From positions 186,001-250,000 of the forward strand of contig JAJECO010000044.1 in NCBI GenBank assembly GCA_022822005.1: a stretch of DNA of 64,000 nucleotides, read 5' to 3'. Both the position numbers and the translations under genes were made by a program. The DNA comes from Candidatus Poribacteria bacterium. GTDB lineage: Bacteria > Poribacteria > WGA-4E > PCPOR2b. Below the pieces are notes generated by a model that saw only the letters and a list, made by a program, of their open reading frames with translations, had not been told where the DNA came from and did not search any database. Positions 7,958 to 16,237 of the stretch are shown here, one piece after another. Every line of letters starts with the position of its first letter. Within the stretch, counting starts at the first letter, position 1.

Positions 7958-9031
7958 TTAATGTGCCTTTAACTCACCCCATATCGTCGCCAGCTTGTCT
8001 TGTGGTTCGACCGAGAATTTATCAGGGAAGGGCCAGCCGGGCGGCTGATAGGCCTCATTTTCTCTCTCATTTCCACCGGCACCGCCGTTCCAACCGCCAA
8101 TCGCATAGATCTTCCCATTTGCCACAGCGATTCCAAAACTGCCCCTTGGGGTAGGCATAGCGTCCATACGGCGGTATTTATTCTCTTCTGGCGAGTATTC
8201 CCAGACATCCTCGTAAAATACAAGATCCGGATCATTGGGTCCGCCCTTTAGTCCGCCCTTGCCCTTAAATTTCTCACCGCCCATGACATAGATCTTGCCA
8301 CTATTGACGAAGGCGGCGGCGAAATTATGAACGGGTCGCTGTATCTTGGCTCTGGGAGTCCATGTCTCTGTTTTGGGGTCGTATGCGTCTACATCTGTGG
8401 TTGATTCCTTATGGGTGAAATCGGTCGCACCGCCAAAGATATAGATCTGTCCGCCCGGTACGGCGGCGCCCGCTGCGCCCCATCGTGGATTCGGCATGTC
8501 TGCTTTCTGTTCCCACGTGTCGGTCACGGGGTTGTAGACCTCGATCGCTGGAGATGGAAAGAAGACATCGGTTGCGCCACCAATCGTATAAATCTTGCGA
8601 CCCACCACAACGGTAACCGGGGCGATTCGAGGCGTTGGCATGTCCGCCTTCTTCGACCAGGTGTCAGTTTTTGGGTCATACATCTCTACCGCTGCCAAAG
8701 GCGCAATGCCGTCACGGGTGCCCCCAATGACATAGACCTTCCCGTCGACGGAGACTGCGGTGTGTCGTACGCGACCTGTTGGTATCGGTTTCTTTTCGAC
8801 CCAGTTATCCTTTGCTATGTCGTATTCTTCATTTTTGGAGATCTGGGGGCTATCATCTTGTCCGCCGATGGCATAAATCTTGTCACCGACGGCAGCGATT
8901 TCGAGACCCCATCTATGCGTTGGCAGCGGCTTCAATTTCTTCCATCCTGCAAAGCTGTCTATGGCGAAGCAAACGCTAAACAGTCCGCATAACGTCAGTC
9001 CTGCTAACATTTGATAACTTATCCGCTTCAT
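7958..9031 (-). CDS. Exported kelch-repeat beta-propeller protein (paralog 1)
   Basis: A 357-residue protein with a Sec signal peptide (about residues 1-28, hydrophobic LAGLTLCGLFSVCFA). Six kelch repeats follow, each with a GG pair and spaced Tyr/Trp (such as VYVIGG, VEMYDPKTDTW, IYTIGGATD), predicting a six-bladed beta-propeller in the periplasm or on the surface. Kelch propellers bind proteins or glycans, and some are sialate or galactose-oxidase-like. No enzyme residues are evident. The C terminus is FSVEPQDKLATIWGELKAH, the motif shared with the other four kelch paralogs and the LamG-like protein. AAGGAGG lies 8 nt before the ATG. The stop codon overlaps the target duplication of the downstream MITE. 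Confidence 0.88.
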   Translation of the reverse strand: MKRISYQMLAGLTLCGLFSVCFAIDSFAGWKKLKPLPTHRWGLEIAAVGDKIYAIGGQDDSPQISKNEEYDIAKDNWVEKKPIPTGRVRHTAVSVDGKVYVIGGTRDGIAPLAAVEMYDPKTDTWSKKADMPTPRIAPVTVVVGRKIYTIGGATDVFFPSPAIEVYNPVTDTWEQKADMPNPRWGAAGAAVPGGQIYIFGGATDFTHKESTTDVDAYDPKTETWTPRAKIQRPVHNFAAAFVNSGKIYVMGGEKFKGKGGLKGGPNDPDLVFYEDVWEYSPEENKYRRMDAMPTPRGSFGIAVANGKIYAIGGWNGGAGGNERENEAYQPPGWPFPDKFSVEPQDKLATIWGELKAH

Positions 9032-9343
9032 CGTGTATGCCTCCTTCTTGTATGCTTTGGTTTGAGTGTCTCTGAGAACCTTCCAATTTCGCTCGTTGTG
9101 TCCTGTCCCGCTTCATCGTAAATCCCCCAGCCAATTTTCCCCCCTGACAAGGGGGGCGAGGGGGGTTGGGGATTTAGGGTGTTCGTTTTTGTATTTAATC
9201 TGTGTAAATCCGCGCTTCAGTTGGGTAAGAACGCGCAATGAATTGCGCTACTACAAACGGTGTGCAGCCCCTTCTCCCTTTCCCCCTTTCCCGTTTTTAA
9301 TCCGTGTAATCCTTGAATCCGCGTTAATCCGTGATTCAGACAA
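9032..9343. repeat. Spacer with repeats shared with the next kelch spacer
   Basis: No gene seen. It contains a CCCCCCTGACAAGGGGGG palindrome. A block at about 9187-9282 (GTATTTAATCTGTGTAAATC through GCGCAATGAATTGCGC to GGTGTGCAGCCCC) recurs nearly exactly at 10567-10671, upstream of the second kelch gene, so the duplication that made the kelch array probably included 5' flanking DNA. Confidence 0.65.
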
Positions 9344-10414
9344 TTATTGTTGACGCTTAATCTCACCCCATATTGTTGCGAGCTTGTTTTGTGGTTCGAC
9401 GGCAAAAGTCTTCGGGAAGGGCCAACCGGGTGGCTGATAGACATCCGTGCCATTCTCGTCCCCAGCGCCGCCCGACCAGCCGGCTATAACATAAACCTTG
9501 CCGTCCAAAATGGCAGTGCCAAAACTGGACTTCGGTTTCGGCATGGCTTGCGCACGCTTCCACGTATCTTTCTCCGGCGAGTATTCCCACACATCGTCAT
9601 AGAAGGTCCACTCCGGGTCGTTCACGCCGCCATCAACGCCCCCTTTGCCCTTCCATTTCTGACCGCCCATGACATAAATCAGTCCGCTATTGACAAAGCT
9701 GGCGGAGAAGTTATGCAACGGTCGCTGTAGCTTCTTCTTGGGAGCCCATGTCTCTGTTCTGGTATCGTATTCGTCCACATCTGTGGTTGAGTTTTCGTGG
9801 GTGAAATCGGTTGCGCCACCAAAGATATAGATCTTCCCTTTGGTTGGGATGCCGGCAGCGGCTGCCCCCCATCTCGGATTGGGCATATCCGCCTTCTTCT
9901 CCCACGTGTCGGTTCCGGGGTCGTAGACCTCGATTATCGGAGACGGAAAGTAGAGGTCGGTCGCGCCGCCGATAACGTAGATTTTCGAGCTCATTGCGAC
10001 CACCATCGGAGCGATCCTCGGGGTCGGCATCGGCGCCCTCATTCTCCAGACATCATTTTTGGGATCGTATTCTTCGACCCGTTCCAAGGCGGCGATCCCA
10101 TCGAAGGTTCCGCCAAAGACGTAGATTTTCCCCTTGAAAGTGACCGCAGCGTGCCGCACCCGTCCGCTCGGTATCTCTTTTCTGTCCTCCCATTTGCCCT
10201 TTGCTATGTCGAACGCTTCCACCTTTGAGATCTTGGGGCTATCGTCCTGGCCAGCGATGGCGTAGACTGTGTCGCCCACACCGGCAGCGGCTAACCCCCA
10301 TCGACCTGTGGGGACAGGTTCGAGTTTTTTCCAGGCTGCAAAGCCCATCGCCGAAAAGCCGAACAGGCCACATAACAACAATCCCGCTAACATCTGATAT
10401 CTCGCCTGTTTCAT
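9344..10414 (-). CDS. Exported kelch-repeat beta-propeller protein (paralog 2)
   Basis: A 356-residue kelch protein. The frame is open 71 codons further upstream, but that stretch only translates palindromic repeats. The ATG at 10414 has AGGAGG 8-9 nt before it and starts a signal peptide (MKQARYQMLAGLLLCGLFGF, cleavage probably after GFA). Six kelch blades follow (VYAIAGQDD, IYVFGGTFDG, IYVIGGATD, IYIFGGATDF, IYVMGGQKW, VYVIAGWSGG). It is most similar to paralog 1 (same STTDVD..YD blade). The C terminus FAVEPQNKLATIWGEIKRQQ carries the shared tag. Likely periplasmic or surface-exposed; ligand unknown. Confidence 0.88.
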   Translation of the reverse strand: MKQARYQMLAGLLLCGLFGFSAMGFAAWKKLEPVPTGRWGLAAAGVGDTVYAIAGQDDSPKISKVEAFDIAKGKWEDRKEIPSGRVRHAAVTFKGKIYVFGGTFDGIAALERVEEYDPKNDVWRMRAPMPTPRIAPMVVAMSSKIYVIGGATDLYFPSPIIEVYDPGTDTWEKKADMPNPRWGAAAAGIPTKGKIYIFGGATDFTHENSTTDVDEYDTRTETWAPKKKLQRPLHNFSASFVNSGLIYVMGGQKWKGKGGVDGGVNDPEWTFYDDVWEYSPEKDTWKRAQAMPKPKSSFGTAILDGKVYVIAGWSGGAGDENGTDVYQPPGWPFPKTFAVEPQNKLATIWGEIKRQQ

Positions 10415-10694
10415 GTTACAGACCTCCTGTAAAAGATTTATACTATAAACATGTCGCCCCTCCGGGGCTTGGAGGAAAGGTTGTGCCGGTTTTCTATAAA
10501 CATGCCGCCCCTCCGGGGCTAAATGCTGTCCAAGTCCCCCTGACAAGGGGGATTTAGGGGGTTGTTTTTTGTATTTAATCTGTGTAATCCGTGTAAATCC
10601 GCGCTTCAGCTGGGTAAGAACGCGCAATGAATTGCGCTACTACAAACGGTGTGCAGCCCCTTCTCCCTTTCCCACCTTCTCACTGTTCCGTCGA
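10415..10694. repeat. Spacer with hairpins and duplicated block
   Basis: Two CATG(T/C)CGCCCCTCCGGGGCT hairpins (10450-10469, 10501-10520), a CCCCCTGACAAGGGGG palindrome and the duplicated block at 10567-10671 that includes the palindrome GCGCAATGAATTGCGC. No gene seen apart from the end of the ribosome binding site of the kelch gene. Confidence 0.65.
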
Positions 10695-11783
10695 CTACCG
10701 ATGCTGTTTAATATCGCCCCATATCGTCGTCAGCTTATCCTTCGGCGTCACCGAGAACGCTTTGGGGAAGGGCCAGCCATCGGGTGTATAGACCTCCGTC
10801 TCTCTCCGTGGCCCGCCGCCCCCGTGACCGCCGACCGCATAAATCTTCCCATCGATGACAGCGGTTGTCAATGTTGCCCGTGGGGTCGGCATCTGATCCT
10901 TTAGCCTCGACCACCTATTCTTTTCTAAGTCATATTCAAAGACGGTCCAGTGCAGGATCCACCCCTCGATCGGTTGTCCATCTCGTTCGTTGCCGTCAAA
11001 GGTCCGCCCTCCGATGGCGTAAGCCTTACCGCTATTGACAAAACTCACGGACATATCGTAATAGTCGAGCGGCATATCGGCTTTCTCCGTCCAAGTGTCC
11101 GCCTTTGGATCGTATTCCTCGGTCAAGTCGGTGTACTTTTGATGGGTGTTATCCACGGCACCGCCGCAGATGTAGATCTTCCCCTTCGCAGCAAAAACAC
11201 CCGCGCCCCATCTTGGGTTCGGCATGTCCGCCTTCTGCTCCCATGTATCGGTTACAGGGTCGTAGACCTCGACCGCAGCGGACGGAAAAAAGAAAGAGTC
11301 TGCGCCACCGATGACATAAATCTTGCCGCCTACTACCGCAGCGAGCGTCGACATCCTTGGCGTGGGCATATCGGCTTTGGGGGTCCATGTGTCGGTCTTG
11401 GGATCATATTCGTCCGCCAGTCCAACCGCTTGGAAGTTATCCTCTGTTCCCCCGAACGCGTAGATCTTTCCTCTTACGATGGCGCTGCTTACCCGAAATC
11501 TGCCGCGCTGCCATTTCCCTTTTACATCCCACACATCCTTAGCGGGATCATATTCTCCCACAAATTTGCCCGGCGGCTTCAGATCGTCCTGCCCGCCGAA
11601 GCCGTAAAGTTTCCCGTTAAACGCTTGGACACCTAACCCCCAGATACCTACGGCACGGTCACCGAGTTGTGGCAGGTTGACTTTTTTCTCCCATTTTCCA
11701 GCGAAGCTGACCGCTGAAAAGCCGAACAACCCAACTACTATCAAGCCTGTTAAGATGCTATATGCAATACGGTGTTTCATCAT
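10695..11783 (-). CDS. Exported kelch-repeat beta-propeller protein (paralog 3)
   Basis: A 362-residue protein with a signal peptide (hydrophobic core ILTGLIVVGLFGFSAVSFA) and six kelch repeats (LYGFGGQDD, IYAFGGTEDN, IYVIGGADSF, IYICGGAVDN, AYAIGGRTFD, IYAVGGHGGG). It closely resembles paralog 4 immediately upstream: kelch4 stops at 11801 and this gene starts at 11783, with GGGAGC before the ATG, so the pair is probably co-transcribed. The C terminus FSVTPKDKLTTIWGDIKQHR bears the shared tag. Paralogs 3-5 share a YTDLTEEYDPK blade absent from paralogs 1-2, marking two subgroups. Confidence 0.88.
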   Translation of the reverse strand: MMKHRIAYSILTGLIVVGLFGFSAVSFAGKWEKKVNLPQLGDRAVGIWGLGVQAFNGKLYGFGGQDDLKPPGKFVGEYDPAKDVWDVKGKWQRGRFRVSSAIVRGKIYAFGGTEDNFQAVGLADEYDPKTDTWTPKADMPTPRMSTLAAVVGGKIYVIGGADSFFFPSAAVEVYDPVTDTWEQKADMPNPRWGAGVFAAKGKIYICGGAVDNTHQKYTDLTEEYDPKADTWTEKADMPLDYYDMSVSFVNSGKAYAIGGRTFDGNERDGQPIEGWILHWTVFEYDLEKNRWSRLKDQMPTPRATLTTAVIDGKIYAVGGHGGGGPRRETEVYTPDGWPFPKAFSVTPKDKLTTIWGDIKQHR

Positions 11784-11800
11784 GAACAGCTCCCAGTTTT

Positions 11801-12880
11801 TTATCGACTGCGCTTAATACTTCCCCATTGCGTTGCTAATTTACCTTGAGGGGAGACCGCAAAGGCTTTTGGAAAGGGCCAACCGTTGGGGATATATACC
11901 TGTGTTATCCCAGCGATACCAACGTGCCCGGCGATGGCATAAATCTTCCCGTCCAGAACCGTTGATGCTAAACTCGCCCGCCCGGTCGGCATCTGATCCT
12001 TTAACCTTGACCATTTGTTCTTTTCTACATCGTATTCAAAAATCGTCCAATGATAGCGCCACCCGTCAGATAGGCGTCCATCTCTGTCGTTCCCGCCAAA
12101 TGTTCTGCCCCCGATGGCGTAAGCCTTGCCACTGTTGACGAAACTCACCGCCATATCGTAATAGGCGACCGGCATATCCGCCCGCTTCTTCCAGGTGTCC
12201 GTCTTCGTATCGTATTCCTCGGTCAGGTCGGTGTACTTCTGATGACTCTGATCTGTAGCACCGCCACAAACGTAAATCTTCCCTCTCGCAGCAAAAGCGC
12301 CGGACCCCCACCTCGGATTTGGCATATCCGCCTTTTTCTCCCATGTGTCGGTTATGGGGTCGTAGACCTCGACCGCGGCTGACGGAAAGTAGAAGGAATC
12401 TGCGCCACCGATGACATAAATCTTCCCACCCACTACAGCGATTGCTGTCATCATCCTGGGGGTCGGCATATCGGCTTTGGGGGTCCATGTGTCGGTCTTG
12501 GGATCGTACTCGTCCAGGAACGGGACCGCCTGAAAATTATCCTCCGTCCCACCGACGGCGTAGATCTTTCCCCTTATCAGAGCGCTGCCCAACCGAAATC
12601 TGCCCCTTTGCCATTTCTTGATTCTGGTCCATACATCTTTCTCTGGGTCGTAGACATGTACCAGTTTGCCCGCAGGCTGCAGATCATCTTGTCCGCCAAA
12701 AGCGTAAATTTTCCCATTGACCGCCTCCGCACCCAACCACCAAGCGCCGCCTGAAATGGCACCCATTTTTGGGATCGCGGCTTTTTCTTCCCATTTTCCC
12801 GCAAAGCTGACCGTTGAAAAACCGAGCAGCCCACACACTATTAATCCCGCTAACAGATAACGCCGTATCCAATGCTTCAT
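11801..12880 (-). CDS. Exported kelch-repeat beta-propeller protein (paralog 4)
   Basis: A 359-residue kelch protein. The ATG at 12880 (MKHWIRRYLLAGLIVCGLLG) is chosen over a GTG three codons earlier because GAGGT lies 7 nt before it. Signal peptide to about residue 27, then six kelch blades (IYAFGGQDD, IYAVGGTEDN, IYVIGGADSF, IYVCGGATDQ, AYAIGGRTFG, IYAIAGHVG) and the tag FAVSPQGKLATQWGSIKRSR. It ends 17 nt before paralog 3 starts. A MITE-like element (12903-13150) lies immediately upstream and may have separated it from paralog 5. Confidence 0.88.
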   Translation of the reverse strand: MKHWIRRYLLAGLIVCGLLGFSTVSFAGKWEEKAAIPKMGAISGGAWWLGAEAVNGKIYAFGGQDDLQPAGKLVHVYDPEKDVWTRIKKWQRGRFRLGSALIRGKIYAVGGTEDNFQAVPFLDEYDPKTDTWTPKADMPTPRMMTAIAVVGGKIYVIGGADSFYFPSAAVEVYDPITDTWEKKADMPNPRWGSGAFAARGKIYVCGGATDQSHQKYTDLTEEYDTKTDTWKKRADMPVAYYDMAVSFVNSGKAYAIGGRTFGGNDRDGRLSDGWRYHWTIFEYDVEKNKWSRLKDQMPTGRASLASTVLDGKIYAIAGHVGIAGITQVYIPNGWPFPKAFAVSPQGKLATQWGSIKRSR

Positions 12881-12902
12881 AGTCTGCACCTCTATCTTTT
12901 GT

Positions 12903-13150
12903 AGGACTTACGCAAATTTAGCACGCGGAGGGTAGATTTTTGATTTTTAACCCCCTAAATCCCCTAACCCTCCTGAACCCCCCTGCGAAGGGGGGAAAGA
13001 CAAGGGGCCCCCTTCGCTTCCCCCCTTGTCAGGGGAGTCGGGGAAAACCTTATCAGGGGGACTTAACGTATTTCAGGCGGGGCAAGATGCCCCGCCTACG
13101 GCTAGCTGGTGGGGCATCTTGCCCCGCCTACGGCTAGCTGCATAAGTCCT
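12903..13150. mobile_element. MITE-like element with AGGACTTA ends
   Basis: Terminal inverted repeats are AGGACTTACGCA (12903-12914) and TGCATAAGTCCT (13139-13150), 11 of 12 positions paired. The interior has AATTTAGCAC, GGGTAGATTTTTGATTTTTA, opposed CCCCCTAAATCCCC/CCCCTTGTCAGGGG blocks and two opposed GGGGCAAGATGCCCC hairpins (13079-13093, 13110-13124). A 100-bp relative lies at 29516-29615. No coding capacity. Confidence 0.65.
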
Positions 13151-13157
13151 GTTTTGC

Positions 13158-14240
13158 TTATCGTTTCTGCTTGATCTCGCCCCACTTCGTCGCTAACTTC
13201 TCTTGGGGAGAGACAGAGAAGGTATCAGGGAAGGGCCAACCGTCGGGGGTGTAGACTTCAACCTCTCTGCGCGGACCGTTGTGATGTCCGCCAATGGCGT
13301 AAATCTTTCCGTCCACAACGGCTGTCGATAAGGTGCCCCTGCCGGTTGGCATCTGATCGTTCAGTCTTTGCCACCTGTTTTTCTCTACGTCGTATTCCAA
13401 TACCGTCCAGTGAAGCACCCAGCCTTGGAACTTGGGCCCATCTTTCTCTCTACCATCGAAGGTCTTCCCGCCAATGAGATACACCTTGCCACTGTTGACA
13501 AAACTGGCTGCCATGTCGTAATAGGCGATTGGCACATCGGCTTTCTTTGTCCAAGTGTCTGTCTTCGGGTCGTACTCCTCAGTCAGGTCGGTGTACTTCT
13601 GATGGCTCTGATCCACGGCACCGCCAAAGACATAAATCTTACTTTTGACCGCCACCACCGGCATCCCCCATCTCGGATTCGGCATATCCGGCTTCTTTTC
13701 CCAAGTGTCCGTCACTGGGTCATAGACCTCGACCGCAGCGGAGGGGAGGAAGAAAGATTCCACACCACCGATAATATAAATCTTTCCGCCCACCACAGCG
13801 GTGCCGTATGCCATTCTCGGGGTCGGGATCGGTGCCTTAGCGGTCCATGTATCGGTCTTGGGATCATACTCATCGACATTGGGAAGGGTTTCGAAGTTAT
13901 TCGCTGTTCCGCTAAAAGCATAGATCTTACCCCGCACAAGGGCGACGCCCAGCCGAAACCTGCCCTGTGGCAGTTTCTTCTTGTCCACCCAATTATCCTT
14001 TACGGGATCATATTCTTTCACGACTTTGCCCGGCACCTGCAGGTCATCTTGTCCACCGATGGTGTATATCTTTCCATTCACTACAGCGGTGCCTAACCCC
14101 CATAACCCACCGGAGAGGGCACCGATCTGCGGCATATCTGCCTTCTCTTCCCAGTCTCCCGCAAGGCTTGTCGTCGAAAAACCGAACGTTCCAGACGCTA
14201 TCAAGCCTATTAGAAGGTAACATAATATCCGATATTTCAT
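13158..14240 (-). CDS. Exported kelch-repeat beta-propeller protein (paralog 5)
   Basis: A 360-residue kelch protein and the first gene of the array in its transcription direction. The ATG at 14240 with GGAGG upstream is preferred over a start 39 codons earlier; it opens a clear signal peptide (YLLIGLIASGTFGFSTTSLA). Six kelch blades (IYTIGGQDD, IYAFSGTANN, IYIIGGVESF, IYVFGGAVDQ, VYLIGGKTFD, IYAIGGHHNG) precede the tag FSVSPQEKLATKWGEIKQKR. A near-consensus promoter at 14416-14444 gives a leader of about 170 nt. Its role is probably extracellular ligand binding, with unknown ligand. Confidence 0.88.
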   Translation of the reverse strand: MKYRILCYLLIGLIASGTFGFSTTSLAGDWEEKADMPQIGALSGGLWGLGTAVVNGKIYTIGGQDDLQVPGKVVKEYDPVKDNWVDKKKLPQGRFRLGVALVRGKIYAFSGTANNFETLPNVDEYDPKTDTWTAKAPIPTPRMAYGTAVVGGKIYIIGGVESFFLPSAAVEVYDPVTDTWEKKPDMPNPRWGMPVVAVKSKIYVFGGAVDQSHQKYTDLTEEYDPKTDTWTKKADVPIAYYDMAASFVNSGKVYLIGGKTFDGREKDGPKFQGWVLHWTVLEYDVEKNRWQRLNDQMPTGRGTLSTAVVDGKIYAIGGHHNGPRREVEVYTPDGWPFPDTFSVSPQEKLATKWGEIKQKR

Positions 14241-14415
14241 AACGTGCGTTTCCCTCCGCTTGTACTGCCGCCCGCCCCGTTGATAGCTCATGTTAGGGAG
14301 GACCGTGTTCTCAGGGCACTGATCAGCCCACCTCCATAACTCGGTGTGGGCGCGCAAAATCTAACCTTCAACCCCCAGTTGTAGGGGGTGTCCCGTGTTT
14401 TGAAATGACGAAATC

Positions 14416-14444
14416 ATTCTATCAAACATAGTTGGCTTTGTCAA
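14416..14444 (-). promoter_or_regulatory. Sigma-70-type promoter for kelch paralog 5
   Basis: On the minus strand TTGACA (14444-14439) and TAGAAT (14421-14416) are separated by 17 nt. The start site would be near 14409, leaving an untranslated leader of about 170 nt that includes a CCCCCTACAACTGGGGG hairpin. Confidence 0.65.
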
Positions 14445-14513
14445 GTTAAAATCCAGCCCCAGAAAGTTCTCTCGGATTGCTGATTTTCTTAGGGTTTCAA
14501 GCGTTCAAAGGCA

Positions 14514-14542
14514 TTGATTTATAGCCTGATTTATGCTAAACT
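14514..14542 (+). promoter_or_regulatory. Possible promoter for the CDP-alcohol phosphatidyltransferase gene
   Basis: TTGATT (14514-14519), a 17-nt spacer and TAAACT (14537-14542) match sigma-70 boxes at 4 of 6 positions each. The gene start is about 50 nt downstream. Confidence 0.35.
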
Positions 14543-14590
14543 AAAGTTATAACCGAGAAACATCTACGTTACCTGGAAGATAGAGGATGG

Positions 14591-15226
14591 GTGTTATCCA
14601 TGTTTGAAGCGAAGCTTAGATCAAAAGTCAGCGCAATACTCTCGCCCCTTGCACGGATGATTGTAGCACTCGGCATCACCGCGAATATGGTTACGATGTT
14701 TGGTTTGCTGGTTAATTTGGTGGCTGCCTACTGTTTGGCGACGGAACGGTTGATTGCGGCAGGACTGTTGATACTATTTGGGGCGAGCTTTGATATGATA
14801 GATGGTGCCGTTGCGCGTGCGAAAACGTCGGCTAACTCTTCGGGAGCGCTGCTGGACTCTGTAATCGACCGATACTCCGAAGCGGTGATATTCCTTGGTG
14901 CCCTCATCTATTTTCATCAGCTACAGAACTTCTTTGGGGTGGTATTGGTTTTTGCGGCAGTGATTGGGTCGATACTTGTTAGCTACGTGCGCGCCAAAGC
15001 GGAAGGACTTCAGATCGAGTGCAAGGTTGGACTGATGCAACGCCCCGAACGGATTATTTTATTAGCACTCGGTGTGCTGATACAGGGGGTTATCCCGGCT
15101 CAATATACCTTTTTGCAGTCGAAGGGGATGATCCTATTCGGCGTATTCGCAATTCTCGCTGTGACCGCACATATTACTGCTATCCATCGGCTTGTCTTTT
15201 CTTTTTACAAACTGAGTGATCATTGA
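14591..15226 (+). CDS. CDP-alcohol phosphatidyltransferase family protein
   Basis: A 211-residue integral membrane enzyme that would transfer a phosphatidyl (or related) group from a CDP-alcohol to a second alcohol in phospholipid synthesis. The family signature is complete: Asp68-x2-Asp71-Gly72-x2-Ala75-Arg76, Gly85, Asp89 and Asp93 (in DMIDGAVARA and GALLDSVIDR). About six membrane helices surround it. It could be phosphatidylglycerophosphate or phosphatidylinositol-phosphate synthase-like; the acceptor alcohol cannot be read from the sequence. The start is either the GTG at 14591 or the ATG at 14600 (AGAGG at 14582-14586 serves either poorly). Confidence 0.85.
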   Translation: MLSMFEAKLRSKVSAILSPLARMIVALGITANMVTMFGLLVNLVAAYCLATERLIAAGLLILFGASFDMIDGAVARAKTSANSSGALLDSVIDRYSEAVIFLGALIYFHQLQNFFGVVLVFAAVIGSILVSYVRAKAEGLQIECKVGLMQRPERIILLALGVLIQGVIPAQYTFLQSKGMILFGVFAILAVTAHITAIHRLVFSFYKLSDH

Positions 15227-15240
15227 TTGCTAGCTCCCCT

Positions 15241-15320
15241 TGTGGGAGGGGCTTCCTAGCCCCGATATGGGCTTTTCTGGATTCTGACCCTGTGGGAGGG
15301 GCTTCCTAGCCCCGATATGG
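15241..15320. repeat. Direct repeat of a 30-bp hairpin unit
   Basis: The 30 bases at 15241-15270 (TGTGGGAGGGGCTTCCTAGC, then CCCGATATGG) recur exactly at 15291-15320. Each contains the stem GGGGCT-TCCT-AGCCCC. They lie between two convergent genes and may act as weak bidirectional terminators. Confidence 0.75.
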
Positions 15321-15330
15321 GGGCATACGC

Positions 15331-16008
15331 TTACATCGCATCCGGCTGCCGTTTCCGAATCAGGTTCGGAATCAACGACACCAGCACGATAAAGACACCG
15401 GCGCCCGCGAGGTAGATCAGGGTTTTGTGGATATTCCCTTCGCCGACGTTTACCGCGGCGCCCAACTGGACATAGGCGGCGGTGCCGGGTAACATGCAGA
15501 TCCATGAGACGAGAACGTAGGTCGAGAACTTTATCCTTGTGAGGCCGTAGGCGTAGTTTTGCAGGTTGAACGGAAACAGCGGGACGAGCCGGGTAATCAT
15601 CAGCATCCGCCAGCCCTGCCGCTGTACGCCCGCATCGATCCGTTGGAACTGTGTGTTACCTTGAACCCATCCTTCCACCATACCGCGAGCGACGTAACGT
15701 GCGATTAGAAAAGCGCATGAGACGCCGATCACCGCGCCGATAGAGGCGTAGACGACCCCCCAGATGGGACCGAAGGCGAGACCAGAGAGCATTGTGACGG
15801 GCAAGCCGGGTAGAAAGAAAACGGTCGCAACAATGTAAAAGCCGATGTAGACCAGCGGGGCGATGACGCCGAACCCCTCGATTTTTTCTTTGATTTGGGG
15901 GATATTGTCGGGCTTGAGATACTTTATCACGCCGTAATGGCTAAATAGACCATACACACCAACAATAATAACGATAGCGATGATAATCTTGACAAAATTC
16001 CGTTTCAT
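15331..16008 (-). CDS. TVP38/TMEM64 (DedA-like, VTT-domain) membrane protein
   Basis: A 225-residue polytopic protein with an N-terminal helix (residues 7-25). The VTT-domain core is recognisable in YIVATVFFLPGLPVTMLSGL, FGPIWGVVYASIGAVIGVSC and the re-entrant TRLVPLFPFNLQNYAYGLT followed by LPGTAAYVQLG. The family is linked to lipid scrambling or undecaprenyl-phosphate/phospholipid flipping and membrane homeostasis. The gene converges on the CDP-alcohol phosphatidyltransferase gene, which fits a lipid theme, although this is only proximity. Confidence 0.85.
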   Translation of the reverse strand: MKRNFVKIIIAIVIIVGVYGLFSHYGVIKYLKPDNIPQIKEKIEGFGVIAPLVYIGFYIVATVFFLPGLPVTMLSGLAFGPIWGVVYASIGAVIGVSCAFLIARYVARGMVEGWVQGNTQFQRIDAGVQRQGWRMLMITRLVPLFPFNLQNYAYGLTRIKFSTYVLVSWICMLPGTAAYVQLGAAVNVGEGNIHKTLIYLAGAGVFIVLVSLIPNLIRKRQPDAM

Positions 16009-16040
16009 GGCGTTTTGATCCCTTTCACAGTTGTTATTTA

Positions 16041-16150
16041 TAACCTAAGTTGCGAGTTATCGAACCCGCTCGGCTTGGATAGACATATCCAAGCCATATT
16101 CGTATACGGGCAGTGGATTTGTCAATCCACTGCGAGTTGCTTTGAATCTC
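16041..16150. mobile_element. Partial RAYT-family MITE
   Basis: It begins TAACCTAAGTTGCGAG and contains CTTGGATAGACATATCCAAG and CAGTGGATTTGTCAATCCACTG in the reverse orientation to the copy at 7785. The right end runs into CTCGATTTATCGGGG and lacks the second terminal repeat, so it is truncated or mosaic. It lies in the spacer before the Gfo/Idh/MocA gene. Confidence 0.55.
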
Positions 16151-16237
16151 GATTTATCGGGGCGGTAATGGGCTTATGGCTCCCTCTATTGGCTTGCCCA
16201 CAATTATTTATCCTATCCTTAAATATGGAGACACAAC

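Noticed and set aside
9344..10627. Longer start for kelch paralog 2 at 10627
   Set aside because: The extra 71 codons translate hairpin repeats (such as APEGRHVY); the ATG at 10414 has a ribosome binding site and signal peptide.
8411..14096. Several 140-240-codon plus-strand frames opposite the kelch genes (for example 8411-8992, 10950-11636, 13368-14096)
   Set aside because: They mirror the repeated kelch coding pattern on the opposite strand, recur at the same blade positions, and lack family features.
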